A stretch of 64,000 nt of DNA. Origin: Chelydra serpentina (lineage: Eukaryota > Chordata > Testudines > Chelydridae). The stretch is from the NCBI GenBank assembly GCA_037349315.1, contig JBAIAC010000059.1, forward strand, positions 28,304,501 to 28,368,500. The letters are read 5' to 3'. The translations under genes were made by a program, and so were the position numbers. This document shows, piece after piece, positions 57,412 to 64,000 of the stretch; the stretch's first letter is position 1, and every line of letters begins with the position of its first letter. The notes beneath the pieces are model-generated. The model did no database searches and was not told where the DNA came from. It was given only the letters and a program-made list of their open reading frames with translations.

Positions 57412-60081
57412 TCAGCGTGAGGGCTCAAAGAGGTACTCCAGGTCCGGCTGCCGCAGCCTCTGCTCCTTGTTCTTGTTCTTGGTGAACTCTCTCAGCATCA
57501 CCATGACATCATTCTCAAACACCTCTGGGGTGGGCTTTGCTTCTTCAGGGAGAAAGGACACAAGATGAGACACAGCGTCCCCACCCCAGAGTCACCAGTT
57601 TCACATCTTTGCGCAGCCAATCAGGAGTGATATTGAACCCAGTCTCCTATCCCTCCAAAATTGTAGTGCCTCTTTCAAGTCTGCTTCACTAAACACCGCC
57701 AGAGCAGCTAACCACTCCTCCTAGTGAGACTCATCTCAGATGGCAGCAAACAGCTCTAGGATACAGAGGGAGTAAAACCCTGCACCCATTCAATTAGTGC
57801 AGTACAGGGGAATTCCTTCCTGCCCCCAGTTTATGATCATCTTGTGCCTTGAAGCATGAGGATTGGAAGCCCTGGACATTTTCTGAGCAGGAGTCATTGC
57901 AGTTGCTATTCTGATCCCCATACTGCATATTGCTGCATGTGGAGCCCATGTGAGCTGAGACACACTCATCACCCCAGAAAGTTTCCTGCTCCATCTCATC
58001 ATAGGAGACAGGGACCAGAAACTGAGACACAGGTTGGGGGGAAGTGACTTGTCCAAAGTCACCCAGCAGACCCGTGGCAGATCTGGGAATAGAGCCCAGG
58101 TCTCCTGAGCCCCAGCCCACTGCTCTATCCTCTAGGCCAGTGCTATTCAAAGTAGTGGTCCGTGGACCGGTGCCGGTCCGTGAGCCATCGGCTGCCAGTC
58201 CGCGGTGAGTTTCCAGGAAATAAATAAATAAACAACAGTATAATGGCACAAATATGGTACCGGTCCCTGGCACGTTGGAAAAAAAATTTGCTGGTCCGCC
58301 ACATCAGATAGTTTGAGAAGCACTGCTCTAGGCCACGCTGCCTCCCCTAAAGAGTTCCCTGTTGCAATACAGTACCTGTTGCCCAGTAGTAAATATCCCA
58401 GTCATTGCTGGGCTCGTTGATCAGACGATCATAGAGGTTCAGCTGCCGCTCAGTCATGCTGTTCAGATTCTCCTTTGCAAAGAGGCTAAGTGAGGCAAGA
58501 GAGAAACTAGGGAGCATGAAGAACATAGGAACTGCCAGGCTCACAGCCAGGGTCCGTCCAGCCCAGCGTCCTGTATGATACTGGCCAGTGCCAGCAGCAG
58601 GCAGATGTGGGCTAATCTACGCCCAAGCAGGGCTCATCCAGGTCTCTAGTAGTTAAAGATCAGATTAACCCTGTAGCTGAGATTTAATATCCCTACCAAC
58701 ATCTGTTATCATTAATTATATATAACACTGGATATTTTAGTTATGCATAGAAAGGTCAGGTCACTTGGGAATCTTACCATGTTCTTGACCACACCAACTT
58801 CCTGTGGTAGGGAGTTCCACAAGCTAATTGTTGCACTGTGTGAAAAAGGATTCCCCTTTATCAGTTCTGACCTTCCCATCGTTCTATTTAATTAACTGTC
58901 ATAGAATCTCAGGGTTGGAAGGGACCTTAGGAGGTCATCTAGTCCAACCCCCTGCTCAAAGCAGGACCAATCCCCAATTTTTGCCCCAGATCCCTAAATG
59001 GCCCCCTCAAGGATTGAACTCACAACCCTGGGTTTAGCTGGCCAATGCTCAAACCACTGACCTATCCCTGTCCTTTGTGCTTGTTATGAGGCAGGGAGAA
59101 CAGAAGCTTCCAACCTTGCTTTTCTAGACCAGTCATTGTTTTATCAACTCTTACTTGTCTCCTTTCTAAGGCAATAATCTCACTTTCCTTTTTCTCTTTG
59201 TAGGAGAGTTTTTCCAGGCCTTTGATCATTCTCAACCACCTCTTTTCGGCAATACCCTTTTGGAGATGGGGTAACAATACAGCTCGACTTAGCCAGCTGA
59301 GGCCGCATTAGCGATTTATAGGGCAGCATTAGAGTATTTTAGCAGCACTGAATTTCACCTGCCATGGTGCTGCCCTTTCCCCCAGGGGCCTCGGGCTCGC
59401 TGAAGTTCCACGCAGTCCCCTGGAGCTTGACTAATCTCGGTCACTTCGCGCCCTCGCTCTGCAGATCGCTACTTGCACTGAACAGCACGGGACCCGGGAC
59501 GCAACCTAAAGGCACCGTGGGGGAACGGGGAAGCCCGGCAGAGCCAAGGAGGGGCGGGAGACGGAGACCCTCATGCCCTCCCCCGTCCCCCAAGAAGGCG
59601 GCAGGAAGCGAACCCAGCCAGCCAGCGACCCCGATCCGGGCATCCCCGCGCGGGGCCCCGCTCACCTGAGCAGCAGGCAGTTCTCCAGCATGCCTCGCTT
59701 CCTGCTCTCGTACAGGAGCCGGGCTCTCTTGGCCGGCAGGGGCTCGCTGGGGCGCTCCTGCCAGGGGGGCAAGGGGATCTCCAGCAGGTCCCGCCGCGAG
59801 TCGGCCGGGGAGCCGCCCCGGTAGCCGCGCCGGGCGGGGAGCGAGCTCGGGCGGGGGGCGCGGAGAGCCCGTCGGGAGAGAGACAGGAGCTGCCGAGAGA
59901 GGGGGCGCGTGAGGGGGAGCCGGGACCCAGGCGGGGGGGGGGGGGGCGCTGCCCCCTACTGACCCAACCCGGGACCCGCCCAACCCCACGCAGGGACCCA
60001 GGGCGGGGGTTGAACCCCAGGCTCCGCCCCTCCCCCGGAGACACCTGCGCCGCTCACCCGAAGCCCCATCGCCGCCGCCAT
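57412..60081 (-). CDS. SDHAF2: Succinate dehydrogenase assembly factor 2, mitochondrial, complete, 4 coding exons
   Basis: Coding exons: 60081-60058, 59889-59666, 58485-58376, 57542-57412. Phases close and all splice sites are GT-AG. The product is 162 residues (human 166). It has an Arg/Leu-rich N-terminus ([19 protein letters not shown]) typical of a mitochondrial presequence, then the conserved core [49 protein letters not shown] and [14 protein letters not shown], and ends [14 protein letters not shown]2 (Sdh5) promotes covalent FAD attachment to SDHA in the matrix, needed for complex II. Gly74 aligns with human Gly78, the residue hit in hereditary paraganglioma PGL2. Intron 2 holds a CR1 whose end lies about 33 bp from exon 3; intron 3 holds a MIR with a nested hAT. 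The start has a strong context (G at -3, G at +4) and lies in a CpG island shared with CPSF7. Confidence 0.97.
58000..58346 (-). mobile_element. MIR-like SINE split by hAT (SDHAF2 intron 3)
   Basis: Inverted MIR core: aggagacagggaccagaaac, gaagtgacttgtccaaagtc, acccagcagacccgtggcag, gagcccaggtctcctgagcc, ctgctctatcctctaggc. It continues after the insertion with cacgctgcctccc. Confidence 0.85.
58138..58325. mobile_element. 188-bp hAT-like element inside MIR, perfect TSD
   Basis: Termini are cagtgctattcaaagtag and (inverted right end) cagtgcttctcaaactat. A perfect 8-bp duplication ctctaggc flanks it (58130-58137 and 58326-58333). The host MIR is restored when it is removed. Confidence 0.95.
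58519..59345 (-). mobile_element. CR1 LINE (second subfamily) in SDHAF2 intron 2, with nested SINE
   Basis: It starts with the inverted 3' end agaacataggaactgccagg, then ccagcgtcctgtatgatact. It continues into decayed RT sequence (minus frame with [16 protein letters not shown] near 59210). It runs the same way as SDHAF2. A SINE interrupts it at 58900-59068. Confidence 0.8.
58900..59068 (-). mobile_element. tRNA-derived SINE nested in CR1 (SDHAF2 intron 2)
   Basis: Inverted copy with CR1-like tail (atagaatctcagggttggaa), inverted B box (ggattgaactcacaaccc) and A box region (aaccactgacctatccc). The flanking repeat is weak (ctgtc). Confidence 0.92.
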
Positions 60082-60620
60082 CCCACTTCCTGGGCCCAGC
60101 CGCTCTACGCCGGCCTCCCCCGCTCTCTATGGTACCTCCGGTCCCGGCAGGCGGCGGGGGGAAGGGCGTGGCCTGCGGCGGAAGGGGCGTGGCGTGACGG
60201 CGCTGGCTGTGGCGGTGAGCGGTTCGCGCGCTTCGGGCCTGCTCGGGACGCTGGGCCCCTGCGCGGTAACGGGCCGGCGGGAGTCCCCCGGTGACTCGAT
60301 GCAGCGGGGCCGGCGCGGGGATCGGGCCCGCGGGGCGGGCGGGGGAGCCGGTCGGCCGGCGGCGGCGGCAGGGCCCTGAGGCGCGGGGAGCCGTGTCCCT
60401 GCGCCCGCCTCGCCAGGGCAGCGCTGGACGGGCCCCCGCTCCCCGGGGGGGGGGGGTGTGGGGCGGGCGGGCAGATCGGCGGGGGTAGATCCAAGCGGGG
60501 GCGGGGGAGCCGGGGCGGGTGGGTCCGGGCAGTGGTGGGGGGGGGGGGTAGATTCGGGCCGGGCGCACATGGCCGGCCCGTGTTACTGAGCCGCCTCTCC
60601 CCGCAGTGCACCGCACCTCC
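59560..60620. promoter_or_regulatory. CpG island and bidirectional SDHAF2/CPSF7 promoter
   Basis: Dense CpG sequence spans SDHAF2 exons 1-2 and the CPSF7 5' exon. The SDHAF2 ATG (60081, minus) and the CPSF7 5'UTR donor (60214/60215, plus) are 133 bp apart, so both transcripts must start within this gap. ETS-like ggaa cores occur on both strands (ccacttcctgg at 60083; ggcggaagggg at 60177). No TATA box is evident. Confidence 0.75.
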
Positions 60621-60720
60621 TTCCTTCCTGTGCCCCCGGGCTCTGGCTCCCGCCGCGGCTGGAAAAATGTCCGAGGGGGTGGATCTGATCGATATCTACG
60701 CCGACGAAGAGTTCAACCAG
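60607..60720 (+). CDS. CPSF7: Cleavage and polyadenylation specificity factor subunit 7, first coding exon (partial gene)
   Basis: The exon runs from an acceptor (ctccccgcag ending 60606) to a donor (gtgagc at 60721). Its coding part, 60667-60720, encodes MSEGVDLIDIYADEEFNQ, phase 0 at the donor; this is the N-terminus of CPSF7 (CFIm59), a subunit of cleavage factor Im that pairs with NUDT21 to select poly(A) sites. A 5'UTR exon is inferred to end at 60214 (gcg followed by gtgagcgg). The RRM, proline-rich and RS-like parts lie beyond the window. The ATG has A at -3. Confidence 0.95.
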
Positions 60721-61406
60721 GTGAGCGGCGAGGGAAAGCCCCACCCCCATCCACTGCAAGGGAGGGGGAGGGGGGGATTTGCAGAGAGTTGCTGGTAAGC
60801 CTCACGGAGTTGGGGGGGGGGGCTTGTTTGGAGAAGCCCCCCTTGCCGAGGATATTATACTCCTGAGACTCGGAGGCTGTGAAGTAGGCTGCAAGGGACC
60901 ATAGGTGGATCTGGTTCCTACTCGTGTGGTAAAGGCACGTGATGGGGCTTGTGTGCCAGCAAAGGAGCATTATGGTGCTGAAAATCCCCACAGAGCATTG
61001 GAAGCCTGCAAAGAGTGGGAGTGTTATTAAGTCTATGGGTCCATGACTGGAATCTGCTGGGACAGTTTTTTTCAGCTGGAGCTAGTGCTTGTCTGGTTGC
61101 AATCTGCGGGCAGTAGGGAGAAAGAAGTGGGCAGTACCTATTGGACTGAAACGTCCCTTAACCAGGGAAATCAGTGTTGTTGGAGAAGAGGGCAGTGGTG
61201 GATACAACATATTGGGAACCTAACCATCCTCTTCTGCTAAACATGAGGGTAAGAGACAAGAAATGAAACCAGAAGAGAGCTAGATGGGGCAACTACTAGA
61301 GATCTCTCTGGTATTGTAGGCACACAAACACAACCTGATTTAGGGTGCTCAGGACTTCAGGATGCTGAGTTCCTAAGGAATTTTATCTGCTTGAATAACT
61401 GGGTAT
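60721..61406 (+). other. CPSF7 intron, no recognised element
   Basis: Intron sequence after the first coding exon, with G-rich runs close to the donor. No further CPSF7 exon was seen between here and 64000. Confidence 0.6.
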
Positions 61407-61835
61407 AATCATAGAATCTCAGGGTTGGAAGGGACCTCAGGAGGTCGTCTAGTTCAACCCCCTGCTCAAAGCAGGACCAACCCCAACTAGATCATCCCAG
61501 CCAGGGCTTTGTCAAGCCTGACCTTAAAAACCTCTAAGGAAGGAGATTCCACCACCTCCCTAGGTAACCCATTCCAGTGCTTCACCACCCTACTAGTGAA
61601 AAAGTTTTTCCTAATATCCAACCTAAACCTCCCCCTCTGCAACTTGAGACCATTGCTCCTTGTTCTGTCATCTTCTACCACTGAGAACAGTCTAGATCCA
61701 TCCTCTTTGGAACCCCCTTTCAGGTAGTTGAAAGCAGCTATCAAATCCCCCCTCACTCTTCTCTTCTGCAGGCTAAACAATCCCAGTTCCCTCAGCCTCG
61801 CCTCATAAGTCATGTGCTCCAGCCCCATAATCAAA
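61407..61835 (-). mobile_element. CR1 LINE, 5'-truncated (CPSF7 intron)
   Basis: Nearly identical to the 3' half of the copy at 17394. The minus frame 61487-61834 encodes the RT tail ([20 protein letters not shown] ... [17 protein letters not shown]). The end carries the aatcatagaatctcagggtt tail. The low divergence suggests a young CR1 subfamily. Confidence 0.95.
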
Positions 61836-61871
61836 GAGGTGCCTAAATTACAAAGAAATCACCATCATTTC

Positions 61872-62048
61872 GGGGGGGGAGGGATAGCTCAGTGGTTTGA
61901 GCATTGGCCTGCCAAACCCAGGGTTGTGAGTTCAATCCTTGTGGGGGCCACTTAGGGATCTGGGGCAAAAATTGGGGATTGGTCCTGCTTTGAGCCGGGG
62001 GTTGGACTAGATGACCTCCTAAGGTCCCTTCCAACCCTGAGATTCTAT
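61872..62048 (+). mobile_element. tRNA-derived SINE with CR1-like tail (CPSF7 intron)
   Basis: A box gctcagtggtttgagc, B box ggttgtgagttcaatcc, and CR1-like tail ggttggactagatgacctcc through to attctatgatga. Full length, 37 bp from the end of the adjacent CR1. Confidence 0.94.
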
Positions 62049-63820
62049 GATGATACCAGGAACTGAAAATCTATCCCGGATTTACAAGGAGAAAATTATT
62101 GAGAATGTGTGAATAATAAGGAAGCTTGTGAGCTACTTGAATTCAGTGTAGTAAGGAACGTGAATGGTATAGTCCAAATTAGATTTCAGGGAAGCAAATT
62201 TTGGAGAGTTAAGAAATCTGGACAGGTGGGTATAATGGAAGCAAGTTCAGCTCCCAGATGAAAATGCTATGGAAGTGCTAAGTCTGAGAGCATGGAAGAA
62301 GGTTAGAGATTCTTAGACAGGAAACGGCAATCAATTTTGATTACTTTCCAGGAGCAAAATGCAAAGAACAAGAGACTGCCACTGTGGCCACATGAGGGGG
62401 TTGAACAGAAATTTGAAGGCAATAAACCCCTGTTCTGAAAAGGTGGAAGGTTACCAATGAGATTATACCAGAAGTTAAGCCTTGAGGGAAAAGTTAACAG
62501 TGGCAAAAAAGAATGTTAACCATGACATGGGTGTTAAGGGAAATGTGAGCGGCATTTACAGCTATCCTGGGAGAAATAAATGCATTAAATGAAATAGGTG
62601 CTTGATTGGAAATATATGCATTAAATGAGGATGAAATTGAGGATGATTCTAAATGGGTGAGGTCTTGAACGCCTTTCTGAAGTCTTACCTTTAAAAGAAC
62701 TGCATAAAAATTACGGTATTTCTGTGCTGTATCACCCCCAATAGCCAGGCTTCATCCCCCACTGAAAGCAGTTTTAACTTTAAAATAAACATTTACCTTT
62801 GTTTGGAATCCTCTTGGGACTTTCTGATTGACTGAAAGCATACTAGAGACTGGGTATCCCAGTCTCACTGAATCCCATGCTACAATGATAGGTCAGAATT
62901 ACGTTCTGGGATGTGGCCATTGAAACAGTTCAGCGCAGAAATATGCTTAATTTAGTTTCCTTGCAGTTAACCTTTAACAAGCAAAATCAAGAAAGTAACT
63001 TTGGACAGTTGGGCAGTATGAGAACCTAGTAGTTATCAATAAAGAGTAGGTATGAGAGAACTTAGACTAATCTGCATATGTTCATATTTTCCATCAGGAT
63101 TATAGGCATTCTAGAGTAATGGAAAATGACTAACAAATTTCTTGAGTCATTGGCAATTATTTTGAAAAGCCCTGGTGGAGGGTATTGGAGAAAAATAAAT
63201 GTGGTACTGATCTTCAGAAAAGGGAGACAGAGTGACCCTGGCAATTACTGTTTGGAAGGTCTGTCAGTTCCTAATTAAAATAAAAGTCTGTAAACATCTT
63301 GAAGGATGGCAGAGATATGAGCAGCGTAAGCATCATGGAATTCTAAAGAAAAAAAATCAAGCCCCTCTCATTTGATGGCTTTCTGTTACTTTGACTTTAA
63401 AGTACTTATTGCGCCACAGTAATTATCCAGGTTGGGTTGGCTGTGAATATTTTCACGTGGCTTCAGAAGTGGCTGGAAAAGCAGAAACCAAGAATGGTAA
63501 TAAAAGGCAATGTATTGAGTTGGGAGGAAGATGTTTACTGGATGCAGAAAAAAATCGATTGGACATGGTCTTACTCAACATCTTCAGTGGTTCTCTGGAA
63601 GTAAACAGCGTGATGAAAACATTCACGGATAAAACCTCTCCAACACACATGAATAGGTGTAGTTTTTAAGTCTAGAAGTGATCATTATGATCCATCTAGT
63701 CTAACCTGCATAACCAAGGCCATGGAATTTCATTTTCAATGGGAGGAAGAAACCTAGAAAGCAACAGTGCTAAGAGAAAGAGGCTATGGCGTGATTGTGA
63801 GTAGTTTGCAGTGTTGTAGC
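62049..63820 (+). other. CPSF7 intron, nothing recognised
   Basis: A/T-richer unique sequence. A short CR1-like phrase occurs at 63667-63710 (gtctagaagtgatcattatg ... atccatctagtctaacctgc). No exon is apparent. Confidence 0.5.
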
Positions 63821-63824
63821 TGTG

Positions 63825-63966
63825 TTGGTCCACGGATATTAAGAGAGACAAGGTGGGTGAGATAATGTTTTTATTGGACTGACTTCTGTTGGTGAAAGAG
63901 ACAAGTGTTCGCCACCAGAAGTTGATTCAATAAAAAACATTACCTCATTCACCTTGTCTCTCTAAG
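63825..63966. repeat. Large foldback repeat (~45-bp arms)
   Basis: The left arm agagagacaaggtgggtgag, continuing ataatgtttttattg, pairs with the right arm caataaaaaacattacctca, continuing ttcaccttgtctctct, around the centre gttggtgaaagagacaag. It lies beside 'gttgtagctgtgttggtcc', a phrase I associate with a dispersed sauropsid repeat. Confidence 0.75.
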
Positions 63967-64000
63967 GCTACATCTACGCTAGAAGTGTGTGTGATATCAT
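63967..64000. repeat. Start of a 'ctacatctacgctag' MITE, cut by window end
   Basis: aggctacatctacgctagaa resembles the termini of the gggtatgtctacac elements at 49024 and 20741. The other end lies outside the window. Confidence 0.35.

Noticed and set aside
59441..60616. 391-codon minus-strand open frame across the CpG island
   Set aside because: It runs through SDHAF2 splice sites in the wrong frame, is Pro/Arg/Gly-rich because of GC content, and overlaps the confidently identified SDHAF2 exons.

Overview
The window is vertebrate nuclear DNA. Dense CR1 LINE fragments, tRNA-derived SINEs that share a CR1-like 3' tail, MIR-like SINEs and many short hAT-type elements point to a turtle, most likely a cryptodire. 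The species call is inference; the gene content is read directly from exon translations.

Five protein-coding genes are recognised, in the order SYT7(+) - LRRC10B(-) - SAXO4/PPP1R32(-) - SDHAF2(-) - CPSF7(+). As I know the human genome, this is the conserved 11q12.2 block in the opposite orientation. SYT7 contributes only its last coding exon (2121-2225) and 3'UTR. LRRC10B is a single-exon gene (28922-29806). SAXO4 is complete with 12 coding exons (43335-51380, 432 codons predicted, all phases consistent). SDHAF2 is complete with 4 coding exons (57412-60081, 162 codons). CPSF7 contributes a 5'UTR exon and its first coding exon (60667-60720); the rest of the window is its first long coding intron. 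SDHAF2 and CPSF7 are head to head across a CpG island and probably share a bidirectional promoter. LRRC10B and SAXO4 each have an RFX-type X-box-like palindrome upstream, which fits ciliary co-expression.

The 26.7 kb between SYT7 and LRRC10B and most introns are repeat-filled. It contains several nested insertions that can be resolved by target-site duplications (TSDs): a SINE inside a hAT element inside a CR1 (18343-19012), a solo LTR inside a 122-bp-type MITE (21472-22013), a hAT inside a CR1 (36456-37051), a hAT inside a MIR (58000-58346), and a CR1 that splits a minisatellite (3346-4665). Four copies of one TAGGGTGACCA...TGGTCACCCTA MITE family have 8-bp TSDs. A separate 1.1-kb solo LTR has a perfect 5-bp TSD.

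I found no tRNA, rRNA, CRISPR array or intact autonomous transposon. No previously undescribed biological system is evident; the most interesting signals are the paired X-boxes and the nested-insertion chronology.
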